DNA of 64,000 bases from Gonocerus acuteangulatus (lineage: Eukaryota > Arthropoda > Insecta > Hemiptera > Coreidae), in contig OX328125.1 of the NCBI GenBank assembly GCA_946811695.1, positions 97,255,710 through 97,319,709 of the forward strand, written 5' to 3'. The notes beneath the pieces are model-generated. The model ran no database searches. It saw nothing but the letters and a program-made list of their open reading frames with translations, and was not told where the DNA came from. Position 1 is the stretch's first letter. Every line of letters begins with the position of its first letter. The position numbers and the translations under genes were made by a program. Positions 47,829-60,346 of the stretch are shown one piece after another.

Positions 47829-49767
47829 TGTTCTGAGCACAACCTTATTCAATATTGCTATGAATTCTGTCCACCAGTGTATCACTCCAGGAGTAAAATG
47901 TTGCATGTATGCTGACGACCTACTTACATACAGCTCATCCAAACGAATTCTGGCCGCTGAACAACACAAACAAAGTACACTTACAGAATTAGAAAAGTGG
48001 AGTGGTAAAACGGGTTTCAGGTTTTCCAGAGACAAAACAAAATATATTGTTTTTACAAGGAAAAGAAATCTTCCAGCCCCCCACCTTACAGTACACCAAG
48101 CACACATTCAACATACAGAAACACTCAAATTCCTCGGACTAACACTGGACAAAAAATTAACGTGGTTGCCCCATTTGAAAGAGCTCCTTAAAAAATCCAA
48201 AAAATCTTTGAATTTTTTAAGAGTTCTCAGTAGCACAAAATGGGGAGCTGACAAATTTACGATGCTTATTCTGTACCGGTCTTTTACCAGATCGCTTCTA
48301 AATTACGGATGTATAGCTTATTCTTCTGCCAGCCCAACCACCTTGAAACTACTTGAGACAATACAGAACACAGCACTAAGAATTGTCAGCGGTGCATTTA
48401 GATCTAGCCCAGCAGAAAGCTTAGGTGCCGAAACTGGTGAACCTCCACTGCAGTACAGACGTCGAATGATATGCAATAAATTCGTACTGAAATGTAAAGC
48501 TATTGGAACGCCATGCGTCACTGAGTTTTTATATAACTAATACTCCGAAAAATACACCGAAAGAAACATTAAACAAAAGCCACTCTCATTACGAACTAAA
48601 GAAAATCAGAGCGACCTTACTCTCTTCCAAATACCTGTTCACACAAATAACATCACTGACATACCTCCATGGTGATTGAAAAACCTTAAACTAGACTTAT
48701 CTCTGACAAAATATAAAAAATCAGACCCAACTTCTTCGACACACTACAAAAACGTATTCAACTCCTTGTTCAGGCAAAATAACAACACTCATTACATATT
48801 TACGGACGGATCAAAAACTAACTACGGGACTGGTGCTGCCGCCGTCACAAGAAACGAATCCTATCACATAAGATTACCCGATCACACTACTGTATACACA
48901 GCAGAACTACACGCAATCCTTTTAGCCCTCAAAAACATTGAAGATACAGACACGGACGACATAACAATATGCACTGACTCATTAAGTTCCTTACACTCAA
49001 TGACAAACATTTACAGCACACACCCTATAGATATATTTACACAATTATTCCGACTACAAACAAAGAACAGACATATCACTATGTTTTGGTTACCTGGACA
49101 TGAAGGGATTTAACAGAGCACTACAGTAGACTTACTAGCAAAAACTGCAACTCAAAGACCTACACCTGACCTGAACAAAATGACAGCAACTCACCTATGC
49201 AAACTAGCTGAAAATAAGACAGTAAACGACTGGCAGACAGAATGGACTAATTCTCAAAGTAAACTGCGGGAAATAAAAAATACAATAAGAACCTGGTCAA
49301 GAAAAAGCCTAACAAGACGAGACCAAGTTATTATTACGAGACTTCGCTTAGGACACAGTTTACTAACGCACTCCTATCTAATGGAACGACAAGACAGACC
49401 TGTATGCGCATGGTGTAACGAGACATTAACAGTTAAACACATACTTACTGACTGCAGATTACGAGACAACTTAGCAATTCCTCACGACTTACTTGCCGAA
49501 AAAAGTCCACATAGTAACACTATACTCACTCACTTACAGGTAATTAACCTATATTCAAAAATCTAGCCCTATCTCCAATTTACCTCCTAAAGTTAATTTA
49601 AAATAATGAACGAAATAGCCTTTAGAAAATTATTTATATATTTAAAACATTTTTTTTTTTTTTAAACTATTGATTGGCAAATTTTGCTTCCTCCTCTGAG
49701 GAGTCTGCACTTCCCTGGGAGACAGCCCGAACGGGAAGCGAATCAAGTTAATTAACCTACATTTAAA
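47829..49767 (+). pseudogene. LINE copy 2 (I group, RNase-H type), 5'-truncated
   Basis: Begins within the RT domain (LSTTLFNIAMNSVHQC), with YADDLLTYSSS, the thumb region and LQYRRRMICNKF. An RNase H domain follows (YIFTDGSKTNYGTG, AELHAILLAL, ICTDS) and then a C-terminal C-x2-C..H..C knuckle (CAWCNETLTVKHILTDC). Stops at 48538, 48673 and 49111 interrupt it. DNA is almost identical to copy 3. Its 3' UTR continues in fragments at 56080-56156, 57331-57476 and 59865-59942 because later elements inserted into it. Confidence 0.9.
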
Positions 49768-49884
49768 AAAAGTCCGACTCGCAGGAACTGCATCATCTTT
49801 GCGCGGTTCCGTTCTTATATCTAGACTCATTTAAAATGATTAAAATAGAAGCTGTTATTATTTTGGGTCCACATTTCTAGAAAG

Positions 49885-50110
49885 CATGAAGATTAGATAG
49901 TTAGCCGTCGAGGTGATAAGTAAAGATGGAATGGTTGGGATTCGGCTAAAGAAACCTCAATACGATTTTTGTTAAAAAATCTATATTTAGGACGTTTTGG
50001 CTACTCATTGGTAGCCTTCGTCAGCAATGAAAGTGCCGGGAGGCAGAGGAGGACCAAAGTTGACAGTTCCATCTTTACTTTCAAGAAAGGTCTTATTTAC
50101 GATCTTACCT
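49885..50110 (-). ncRNA. Penelope-type tail with a mutated hammerhead
   Basis: Minus strand CTGACGA (50018-50024), stem GGCTAC / GTAGCC, but AAAAC replaces GAAAC (49994-49998). Loss of that invariant G should abolish cleavage. Confidence 0.55.
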
Positions 50111-50984
50111 GCATGGGTTCCCGCCCTAGGAAGGACCCCGCTAGGCATTTGAAAAACTATATCTTGGAAATCCATATCTCTAAGATTAAATTGTTTTTCT
50201 TATTTTTCTTAACCTGATTTATTATCAAATACATTATCCAACTATAAGCAGTCAAAAAATAACAAGGAATAAAAACAGACAAAAAGAACAGTTCGAATCA
50301 GCGAAATCAATTACTTCAAAGTTTTAAGCACTTATTTCTCCGATTGACATCGTCTAATCAAAACTTTCATCAGAACCTTTTTTGTAGAGCATTTAGTAGG
50401 CTTTCTAATGGTATTCTTCCGTTTCCCAAGATTCTCAACCTTTTTCGAGATATTAAGGAAAGTATACAAAGTTCCCAAAACTTTTCATGTATGTTCATAA
50501 AATATTTTATTCTAACCCTTCCTTAACTCCAAACGTAACATAACTTTCAACATATTAGTTTTAATGAAAGTAGAACATGCAGATAATGTTTCAACTGAAT
50601 CCCGTGATTCTAAGTACCCAAACCAAAAACGGTATTCAAAAACTATTGTTCCAATTTTCTCGAAAACGGTTAAAGCTATCGCCTTGAAAATGGTTTCATT
50701 CGTTTTCCTAGCCCAAGAAGCCTATAAAAAGAGTACTTACAAGCTTATGAACTCAAAAACGTAAGCGTTACGATTTTTTCTGCGCGAATTTCGCCCCGAA
50801 CGCCATCTTCCAGTGGGCGGATTTTGCTGGTTAACGAACTTGACCTTTCAAATTGGACGACTGATTTTTGTACCAAATTTCATCAAAATCGGACCATCAG
50901 GGAAGCCAGAAATGAGCGAACAGACAAATATATATATATGTTTGTGTGGAACGGCTTCTTTCTCCAGCGGTGTCGCTCCTCTCT

Positions 50985-51032
50985 CCATCGCAATATTTCG
51001 TCGGGTTCATCTCCGACTTCTTCAGGCTGCTA
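50985..51032 (-). ncRNA. Hammerhead-like motif antisense to the LINE leader
   Basis: Minus strand CTGAAGA (51019-51025), stem GTCGG / CCGAC, GAAA then TATT with a possible ATT cleavage site, and a short GC / GC start of stem I. GAAAT in place of GAAAC leaves an A-U pair possible in stem III. Confidence 0.45.
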
Positions 51033-51168
51033 TGTGTAATTACCCAAGCCCCTTCAGGCTGCTCTATTAATTACCCAAACCAAAGCGATTCAGTCTCATT
51101 TTTGGCCATAAATCACAATCTTTCGCTGCAGAATATTAGAGTTTTCCAATTCAAACATATATACTCTC

Positions 51169-54100
51169 ATGTCTGTACTGCAATGGAACATAAACGGATT
51201 TTTCAGGCATTTAGGTGATCTGAGGTCTCTTTTACACTGTAACCAAATAGAAATCCTGGCTTTACAGGAAACACACTTACAACCCGGTAAGACTGCCAGC
51301 TTACATAGCTACAAACTCTATAGAAGAGATTACTCCCTGGGTGGTAGGGCATGTGGTGGAGTAGCAATATTCGTAGCTGATAGCATTCACAGTGAAGCTA
51401 TTTCATTGAGAACTACTATTCAGGCGGTAGCTGTCTCAGTTCACCTCCCTTCTCGTCTCACGGTCTGTTCTGTTTATCTTCCACCTAACGAACCATTAGA
51501 TACTCAGGAAATACGGAATCTACTCAGTCAGTTACCAAGTCCTTTGCTATTTTTAGGAGATATGAACGCCTTAAGCCTTATGTGGCATTCATCCAGAAAT
51601 AATAGCAAAGGGACACAACTTCAAAACATATTTGAACAATTTGACTTGCTATCCCTTAACACTGACAGACCAACACACTTATGCACAAGAACAGGTACAC
51701 TATCACACATAGACGTGTCATTATGCACCCCGTCATTATACACTCGCTTCACATGGGATGTGGATCGAGATCCTCACGGTAGCGATCACTTCCCAATTAA
51801 ACAATCAACACCTCCTCCCAGCTTTAATTCTGCTAAAAGGTATAACACGAAAAAAGCAGATTGGGACTCATACAAGGACATTATAACAGACAAACTTAAA
51901 AACACACAAGTAAACACCATACAAGAACTAAACAATTTAATTATTTCAGCTGCTGACCTCACCATTCCACAAACAACAGAAAACTACAAAAAACCACCCG
52001 TTCCTTGGTGGAATGATGAATGTAGGCAGGCCGTGAAGGATAGAAGGAAAGCACTCAATTTATTCAATAGAAATCCATCCGATATAAACCTCCAAAATTA
52101 TAAACATAAAAAAGCAAAAGCACAATGGACAATAAGGAATAGTAAAAGGAAATGCTGGGTGGACTTTTTATCAAATATTAACAGACACACTTCACAACAT
52201 GACATATGGACTAAAATAAATCAAATAAGACATAAAAAATACAAACCACCGATACCTGGACTCAAAGTTAACAACTCCATCATAACCGACCAGACAAACA
52301 TCAGCAATATCCTAGGGAATCATTTCGCCTCAATATCTAGCAATCATAATTATACAGCAGAATTCCTGCAACACAAATTACAGAATGACAATACATTGAT
52401 ACCAATAAACCACAATTACGATCACCCCTTAAATGACCCAATAACCGTAGACGAACTCAGACTTGCATTATCTACTGTACACTCAAGTTCTCCCGGACCT
52501 GACAGAATTACTTATGAAATGATTAAACATTTACCCAGCATTTCATTCAAAACCCTTCTAGACATTTACAACGAAATCTTCCAGAGTGGTAACTATCCTC
52601 TTTTCTGGAATGAGAGTATAGTGGTACCTATCTTAAAACCAGGTAAAGACGGTGACTTACCCACTAGCTACCGTCCGATTTCATTGACAAACTCTGGTTG
52701 CAAACTACTTGAAAAGATAGTAAATAAAAGACTGTTATGGTTTTTAGAAGCAAACAAATTACTGTCACCCTACCAGTGTGGTTTTAGAAATCAACATTCC
52801 ACAATGCACCATATCGCCAAAGTAGAAAGCGACATATTAAACGCTTTCTTAAACAAAGAATCTTTGCTAGCCGTCTCCCTAGATCTAGAGAAAGCCTACG
52901 ACACCGTATGGAGAAGGCTTATCATATCACAGCTGGTAGATTGGGGTGTCCAGGGCAAAATACTGCAGTACCTCAGTAACTATTTATCTCAAAGAAAATT
53001 CAGAGTGAGGGTAGGTACCACTCTTTCGGATGTCTTTGTTCAAGAAAATGGAGTGCCCCAAGGAGGTGTTCTGAGCACAACCTTATTCAATATTGCTATG
53101 AATTCTGTCCATCAGTGTATCACCCCAGGAGTAAAATTTTGCATGTATGCTGACGATCTACTTATATACAGCTCATCCAAACGAATTCACACCGCTGAAC
53201 AACGCTGCACATACAAAGTACACTTACAGAATTAGAAAAGTGGAGTGGTAAAACGGGTTTCAGGTTTTCCAGAGACAAAACAAAATATATTGTTTTTACA
53301 AGGAAAAGAAATCTTCCAGCCCCCCACCTTACAGTACATCAAACACACATTCAACATACAGAAACACTCAAATTCCTCGGACTAACACTGGACAAAAAAT
53401 TAACGTGGTTGCCCCATTTGAAAGAGCTCCTTAAAAAATCCAAAAAATCTTTGAATTTTTTGAGAGTTCTCAGTAGCACAAAATGGGGAGCTGACAAATT
53501 TACGATGCTTACTCTGTACCGGTCTTTTACCAGATCGCTTCTCGATTACGGATGTATAGCTTATTCTTCTGCCAGCCCAACCACCTTGAAACTACTTGAC
53601 ACAATACAGAACACAGCACTAAGAATTGTCAGCGGTGCATTTAGATCTAGCCCAGCAGAAAGCTTATGTGCCGAAACTGGTGAACCTCCACTGCAGTACA
53701 GACGTCGAATGATATGTAATAAATTCGTATTGAAATGTAAAGCTATTGGAACGCCATGCGTCACTGAGTTTTTATATAACCAATACTCCGAAAAATACAC
53801 CGAAAGAAACGTTAAGCAAAAGCCACTCTCATTACGAACTGAAGACAATCACGGCGACCTAACTCTCTTCCAAACACCTGTTCACACAAATAACATTACT
53901 GAGATACCTCCATGGCGACTGAAAAACCTTAAACTAGACTTAACACTGACAAAATACAAAAAATCAGACCCAACTTCTTCGACACACTACAAAAACGTAT
54001 TCAACTCCCTGTTCAGGCAAAATAACAACACTCAGTACATATTTACGGACGGATCAAAAACTAACTACGGGACTGGCGCTGCCGCCATCACAAGAAACGA

Positions 54101-54816
54101 ATCCTACATAAGATTACCCGATCACACTACTGTTTACACAGCAGAACTACACGCAATCCTTTTAGCACTCAAAAACATTGAAGATACAGACACGAACGAC
54201 ATAACAATATGCACTGACTCAATCCTTACACTCAATGACAAACATTTACAGCACACACCCTATTGTCATAGAGATTTTTACACAATTATTCCAACTACAA
54301 ACAAAGAACAGACATATCACTATGTTTTGGTTACCTGGACATGAAGGGATTTCACAGAGCACTACAGTAGACTTACTAGCGAAAACTGCAACTCAAAGAC
54401 CTACACCTGACCTGAACAAAATGACAGCAACTGACCTATGCAAACTAGCTGAAAATAAGACAGTAAACGACTGGCAGACAGAATGGACTAACTCTCAAAG
54501 CAAACTGCGGGAAATAAAAAATACAATAATACCCTGGTCAAGAGAAAACCTAACAAGACGAGACCAAGTTATTATTACAAGACTTCGCTTAGGACACAGT
54601 TTACTAACGCACTCCTATCTAATGGAACGACAAGACAGACCTGTATGCGCATGTTGTAACGAGACATTAACAGTTAAACACATACTTACTGACTGCAGAT
54701 TACGAGACTACCTAACAATTCCTCATGACTTACACGACTTACTTGCCGAAAATAGTCCACATATTAACACCATACTAACTCACTTAAAGACAATTAACCT
54801 ATATTCAAAAATCTAG
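51169..54816 (+). pseudogene. LINE ORF2: endonuclease, reverse transcriptase, RNase H
   Basis: The first frame (51169-53235, 688 residues) runs from MSVLQWNING. Endonuclease blocks are QET (33-35), GDMNA (130-134), SHID (179-182) and GSDHFP (204-209). RT blocks are PILKPGKD (487-494), SYRPISLT (500-507), AVSLDLEKAYDTV (568-580), GVPQGG (628-633) and YADDLLIY (660-667). A 5-bp insertion near 53203 (relative to copy 2) shifts the frame; the thumb and RNase H follow (53236-54220). A 5-bp deletion near 54222 restores the first frame for the end of RNase H and a C-terminal zinc knuckle (CACCNETLTVKHILTDC). RNase H places it in the I group rather than Jockey. Only two small indels break it. Confidence 0.92.
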
Positions 54817-54973
54817 CCTTATCTCCAATTTACCTCCTAAAGTTAATTTAAAATAATGAACGAAATAGCCTTTATAAAATCATTTACATTTTTAAGAAAT
54901 TAAGTTAATTAACCTACATTTAAATATAAAGCCCTATCTCCAATATAATCTTACCTCTTCTACCCTCCCCCCC

Positions 54974-55037
<64 letters not shown>

Positions 55038-55335
55038 CTCTTCACACTCTATTTAATATCTATCATATTACCGTATTGTTATTGTGAAATATATTATATA
55101 AAACATGTTATTGTTATTATTAATTAGCTCTCTAATGTACTAGCGATCCTCATAAAATGTACTGACTTGTTATATATACAATGTGCAAAAAGTATTTTGT
55201 AATATCTTGATGTATGTTAAAGAGCAAGTCGCCAAAAGTTGCGAAACTCTTAATAAATAAATATCAAATATCATTGTATCAACCTTATAAGCGGGGTTCC
55301 TCCCTATGGGGGAGGGAGGAACCGCGCTAATAAAG

Positions 55336-56078
55336 GGTAAACCTGAAGGAGAGCGTCCTCAACACCGATTTTCTTCAAAGTTTGCACTATAACGTATTTT
55401 CATGCACTAAACACGAATCCGTTGAAAAAAATTGTTGTTCTCAACCAGGAAAGAAGTTATTTAAAATAAAAGTTCACTGTTAGCGGGTTACAAACGAGCA
55501 AAGGTGCTGTTAGCGGGTTACAAACGACCAAATTTTCTTCAAAATTTGCACTGTAACGTATTTTGATGCACTAAACACGAATCCGTTGAAAAAAAAAAGT
55601 TGCTCGCAACTAGGAAAGAAGTTATTAAGCACTAAAGTTCACTGTTATGGAGGTTATAAAAGACGGGGTAAACAGCTTATATGTAAACACGCGCCTGCGC
55701 AATAGTCCTTAATGACGAAGTGTAATTGAAATTTAGACTCACCTTGTGGTAGCTGATTTGGTCGTAAACTGTCGCTTTTGGGCATACGTGCTATGCGTTT
55801 CCGCTCGCTCCGCTACGCTCCGCTCGCTCAAGAAAACGTCAAAACCCCTAGTCAATCCAACTCGCAGAAATAAAAAGAATTCTATGCCCAAAAGTCGTCC
55901 AAGGCAGTCTTCCCTAACCTTCATAACAGTGAACTTTTTTTTTAAATAACTTCTTTCCTGGTTGAGAACAACAATTTTTTTCAACGGATTCGTGTTTAGT
56001 GCATGAAAATACGTTTTAGTGCAAACTTTGAAGAAAATCGGTGTTGAGGACGCTCTCCTTCAGGTTTACCAAAATAAA
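55336..56078. mobile_element. Long-TIR MITE, CTGAAGGAGAGCG family, copy 2
   Basis: Ends GGTAAACCTGAAGGAGAGCG and CGCTCTCCTTCAGGTTTACC. Flanking TAATAAAG and AAATAAAG suggest an 8-bp duplication (7 of 8). The core has CGCTCGCTCCGCTACGCTC. A tandem GTTAGCGGGTTACAAACGA lies at 55478-55530. Confidence 0.78.
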
Positions 56079-56079
56079 G

Positions 56080-56156
56080 CCCTATCTCCAATATAATCTT
56101 ACCTCTTCTACCCCCCCCCCCACTTTTTTTTCTTTTCTCTTCACACTCTATTTAAT
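56080..56156 (+). pseudogene. LINE copy 2, 3' UTR fragment 1
   Basis: AAAGCCCTATCTCCAATATA, then the C-rich and T-rich blocks as in 54934-54990, cut at TTTAATCTACTA. Confidence 0.75.
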
Positions 56157-57330
56157 CTACTATATATTTGTCAAATACCACTCACTCACTCACTGACCTA
56201 TCATCCCCCAGCCCAAACCACTCGACAGAAAATTTTGAAATTTTGCATGGGCACTCCCTACATAACGTAGGCACTCACTAAGAAAGGATTTTTTGATATT
56301 CGAATTTTTAAGTATTTTTAGACGGGTTTAAAGTTTGAGTTGGTTAGAGCAGGCAAGCCTAGGTTGCTAGGACGATAACAGAACAGCTGTTACTGTACTG
56401 TATCTATTTCATAGTATTTATTATTTTAAATTGAGGTTAATTTCAACTATAATAGCAGACCTTGAATTACTATAAATAAACTGTGATTTTGTCACTGATA
56501 GAGTTTACGCCCTAGTGATGCTCCATCTGAGGTAATAATATCCCGAACCACTTGACACAAAAATTTGAAATTTTGCACGGACAATCAGTTTATAATGTAA
56601 ACACTCGCTAAGAAAGGGTTTTTTGATAGTCAAATGTTTAAGTACTTTTAGGGGGGCATGAATTATTAAAAAGTTCCTCATCGGCTCAAAAATGGTTCGA
56701 TTTTGATAACATTTGTTACAAAAATCTTTCTTCTCATTATAAAGGTCAAGTTCATTAACCAGTTGAATCCGTTTACTGGAACATGGTTTTTGGAGCGAAA
56801 TTTGTGCGAAAGATTCCTTAACGTAGGAAAACGGATGAAACCATTTTTTAAGCGAGTTCTGTAGCCATATACCAGAAAAATTGATAGAAATATTTTTCAA
56901 AACTTATTTTCTGTTTGGGTATTCAGAAACGAAGTATTTGGGAAAAAATTGTATGAATGGTGATACAAAGTTTTCGGATCTCAGTATACTTTCTAAAATA
57001 TCTCGAAAACGGTTGGGAACTCGTAGTAAGTGGAAGGCTATTCGTAGTAAGGGGTGGCTATTCGAAAGGTTACTAAATTCTCTACAATAAGATTCTGTTG
57101 TAGTGTTCGGTGGGGCGATGTCAATCGAAGAGATGTGCTAAAAACCTCAAATTTGTTAGTTTTATGCTTTTCAACGTTTATTCGTCTCTGTTTACCTAAC
57201 TTTTTAAGCGTTTTTTTTTTACGGTTACCTCCACACGGTGTTTCCTGGGTAACTTTAAAGTCCGTGCAATAATAAGCTCAATATAAAAAATACTTATCGG
57301 CCGAGGTGAAGCACGGGTATTCAGCTAGTA
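56157..57330 (-). mobile_element. Interspersed element with CTCACTCACTCACTGAC motif
   Basis: Minus-strand head CTAGCTGAATACCCGTGC at 57330, reminiscent of the ACCCGGCGTGCC heads. It ends at a CACTCACTCACTCACTGACC and TATTTGTCAAATA stretch at 56157. It splits the LINE UTR without a clear duplication. Family A body blocks (TCTCGAAAACGGTTGGGAAC, ATGGTTTTTGGAGCGAAATT) lie inside. Class unresolved. Confidence 0.5.
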
Positions 57331-57476
57331 TGTATTATATTCCCGTATTGTTATTGTGAAATATATTATATATAAAAAATGTTATTGTTATTATTAATTA
57401 GCTCACTAATGTACTAGCTATACTCTAAAATGTACTGACTTGTTATATACACAATGTGCAAAAAGTATCTAGGCGC
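57331..57476 (+). pseudogene. LINE copy 2, 3' UTR fragment 2
   Basis: CCGTATTGTTATTGTGAAAT through CAATGTGCAAAAAGTAT, colinear with 55070-55195. Confidence 0.85.
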
Positions 57477-57984
57477 ACGGTAGTGCGCCAGGCCAAGTTC
57501 CGGCCTAAGCATACTGTGTGTATATTACAGGAGGTCTTAGAGCCGATTTTTACTCTCTCATAACATTCAACCAGGTAAAGATAAAGTTATGAAATTTTAC
57601 AGAGGTATTATACTACTAGACATGAGTAAAACTGGAAATTTTCATAATTCTACATCGAATCGTTTCTGAGATATAAGCGATCGAAAATCGGGATTTATAG
57701 GACTCACTCACTCACTGACTCATCAAAATTATTAGGCACTTCCCATGATGCTAGAGACTTGAAATTTTGCAGAATGATAGATATTAAGGTGTTATTTAAG
57801 GAAAAAATCGAAAAATCCTGAAAAGTTGTGTTTGACGCAAGCATCTTCATGGAAGCATCCGGGGCGGGGGCGCGCCAGTTTTGTACTTCCTTCGTAAACC
57901 CATCGTTTCGTCCGAAACCCATGATGTGGGGTATCAAATGAATCGTCTCGGTATGAAGAACCTATATTTGATGTTTTAAGAAAC

Positions 57985-58480
57985 ATTTAGGCGCATATAG
58001 GCTTGGTAAAAATCGTACATCAGCTGTTTGTCCCTTATATAAATCCGAACTGTTTGATCGATTTTGACCAAACTTGGGACACAGATGGGTCTTGATACGG
58101 GGAGAATCATAGGCTAGTTCAATATCGTCTATCAGCTGTTTGCCTAACTGTTTATTCCTTATACAAATCCACTCGATTTGACCGATTTTGACCAAACATT
58201 GTACACACTTAGGTCTTTATCCGGGTAGTGTCAAAGGCTAGGCCACAATCGTCTTTCAGCTGTCTGTCTACATGTTCGTTCCTTACACAAATTCACACCG
58301 TTTGGCCTATTTTGACCAAACTTGGGACACAGGTGGGTCTTCAGACGGGGAATGCACTAGGATAGGTAAAAAAGTTCTTTCAGCTGTCTGTCTGCATGTT
58401 CGCTCCTTACACAAATTCACACCGTTTGGCCTATTTTGACCAAACTTGGCACGCAGGTAGGTCTTGATACGGGAGAGTCA
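57985..58480 (-). repeat. 124-bp tandem units, about four
   Basis: Repeated CCTTACACAAATTCACACCG and ATTTTGACCAAACTTGGGAC blocks; reverse orientation of the array at 1990-2370. Confidence 0.75.
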
Positions 58481-59090
58481 TATTACCTATGACGTTTTGT
58501 ACTTTTTGTTCCATCGGAAAGCCATCAGTCCTTCTGAAACCCATCATGTGGGGTATCAAATGAATCGTCTTGGTAAGGAGAACGTATATTTGATGTTTTA
58601 AGAAACATTTCGATGCATCTTAACAACAACACGTGTGACTTCTTTCTTAAATGTTGTAAATAAAGTCGTAAGGGTTAAATGCATAATATGCTTGAAAGCA
58701 GATACTAAGTTTTTCAAAGTCATCTAAATTACAAAGTTTAGGATCACAAACCCAAAATGTATCGTCTTGGTTCTTTTATTTTTCTTGAAGGCCTTCTACA
58801 CTTTCCTTGTGGTGATCATTATCCTCGGGAAGAGGTTCCTGTGTTTTACAGTGTAATAGTTTAGTTAGGTGAGCAATCAATTTGACCTCTAGAGTAATGT
58901 CATCTGGAAAAGCTTCTAACTTTTCTAGTCTAGTGATTAGATGTATGTAGGTTGATTATTGGTATCAAATATCAAGCATTAAGGAGAACTTTATGCAGAA
59001 TCCAAAGACCCTGGTTTTATATGAAGTAAAAAAGCCAGTAGGTATGTGGCAACTAAATTTTATTTAATACTTAGAAAAAAGTAATGAGAT

Positions 59091-59862
59091 CCCAAAAAAA
59101 ACATAAATGTGAAATAGAGGCCAAGTTCCTCCCCCACAAAGAAACACTCCCTTCCCCAAAAAGCGAGAAATATCTCCTCCTAAACCTCCAAAATACGCCT
59201 TACCATCCTACACTCCAAAAAAAGTAGTATGAGTTGGTGTATTAGGTGTACCATATTTTCAACCAAAAATATTTGCCAATACAAGAGATGATACAAGAAA
59301 GAAATGTCCAAGTTCATTACTTAGAAGACCTCGTAATTACTCACTAAGAAGAGTAAAGACACTTCAACTGACCTTTAAAAACAACAATAAAAATACTTAT
59401 ATCCAGTTACTAAAATATCACTTTCCTCAACCAGGTATATTCATAAACTTGGCAATGTTTTTTTTGTGCCAAAATTATCTTTAGGGAAAAACTAAACATT
59501 GCCAAGTTTAAGAATATACCTGGTTGAGGAATGTGATGTTTCAGTAACAGGATATAAGTATTTTTATTGTTGTTTTTAAAGGTCAGTTGAAGTGTCTTTA
59601 CTGTTCTTAGTAAGTAACTAAGAGGTCTTCTAAGTAATGAACTTGGACATTTCTTTCTTGAATCATCTCTTGTATTGGCAAATATTTTTGGTTGAATATA
59701 TGGTACACCTAATACACCAACTCATACTACTTTTTTTGGAGTGTAGAATGGTAAGGCGTTTTTGGGGGGTTTAGGAGGAGATATTTCTCGCTTTTTGAGG
59801 AAGGGAGTGTTTCTTTGTGGGGGAGGAACTTGGCCTCTATTTAACATTAATGTTTTTTTTGG
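59091..59862. repeat. Near-perfect inverted repeat with 367-bp arms
   Basis: Left arm 59091-59457 and right arm 59497-59862 are inverted copies with few differences (GAGGCCAAGTTCCTCCCCCA at the outer part, CCAGGTATATTC at the inner part). The spacer is 39 bp. Confidence 0.9.
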
Positions 59863-59864
59863 GG

Positions 59865-59924
59865 ATTTTGTAATATCTTGATGTACTCTTAAAGAGCAAG
59901 TCGCCAAAAGTTGCGATACTCTTA

Positions 59925-59942
<18 letters not shown>
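59865..59942 (+). pseudogene. LINE copy 2, 3' end fragment 3
   Basis: ATTTTGTAATATCTTGATG, the stem-loop AAGAG-TCGC / GCGA-CTCTT (59892-59923) and TAATAAATA, passing into (TA)n (59928-59986). Confidence 0.85.
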
Positions 59943-59989
<47 letters not shown>

Positions 59990-60014
59990 GAAGGAAATAT
60001 TAGACAAGGAGAAG

Positions 60015-60249
60015 CATGTGCGTATATAAGGGGGCGGAAATTTTGATTTAATCGGTAAAAATGTGTCATGAAAACCTCTAAAATAAATAATATGAGATCA
60101 CTTAGTTCAGAAAAAATAATTTCTTTTGCGTGTAATAGTGTTTTAGTTGGCTAACTATTCCAAGTTCGAGAAAGATATAGTTGCGGTATTCCATATTCCC
60201 GAAATGCTTCCATCCCCCCCCCCGAAAATATTTCCTATTAATACCCATG
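60015..60249. mobile_element. hAT-type MITE, CATGGGCG family, copy 4
   Basis: CATGTGCGTATATAAGGGGG to ATTAATACCCATG, flanked by AGGAGAAG and AGGAGAGG (7 of 8). Confidence 0.75.
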
Positions 60250-60268
60250 AGGAGAGGAATCCTATCAA

Positions 60269-60269
60269 A

Positions 60270-60331
<62 letters not shown>

Positions 60332-60346
60332 AAAAAAAAAAAAAAA
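60269..60346. repeat. Poly-A tract
   Basis: About 78 bp of A with one G. Confidence 0.95.

Larger units (their letters stand above)
50939..55272 (+). mobile_element. LINE copy 3 (I group), ORF1-less, youngest copy
   Basis: Holds about 230 bp of leader, ORF2 (51169-54816), a 3' UTR with a long T tract (54976-55033), and the 3' stem-loop AAGAG-TCGC / GCGA-CTCTT (55220-55251) ending in TAATAAATAAATA. It sits in the (TA)n tract of a Helentron-like element, with about 120 bp of that element lost on the 3' side. ORF1 is missing. Confidence 0.88.
49768..55330 (+). mobile_element. Helentron-like family A inserted in LINE copy 2
   Basis: Starts AAAAGTCCGACTCGCAGGAA at 49768 directly after the LINE UTR block AACCTACATTTAAA, and ends with the hairpin and GCGCTAA at 55330. 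Its (TA)n region is interrupted by LINE copy 3 (50939-55272), and a Penelope-type fragment lies at 49885-50110. The LINE UTR resumes after its end. Confidence 0.55.
57477..59864 (-). mobile_element. Helitron-like element carrying a large palindrome
   Basis: Minus-strand order: start TCCCCAAAAAAAACAT (59864), a 780-bp near-palindrome (59091-59862), a middle with no gene, 124-bp tandem units (57985-58480), a CTCACTCACTCACTGACTC motif (57706-57724), and a 3' hairpin GGCGCAC / GTGCGCC followed by TAGA (57477). It lies between A and T of the LINE UTR without duplication. TC start, 3' hairpin with CTAG, and A|T insertion are Helitron traits; no Rep/helicase is present. Confidence 0.5.
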
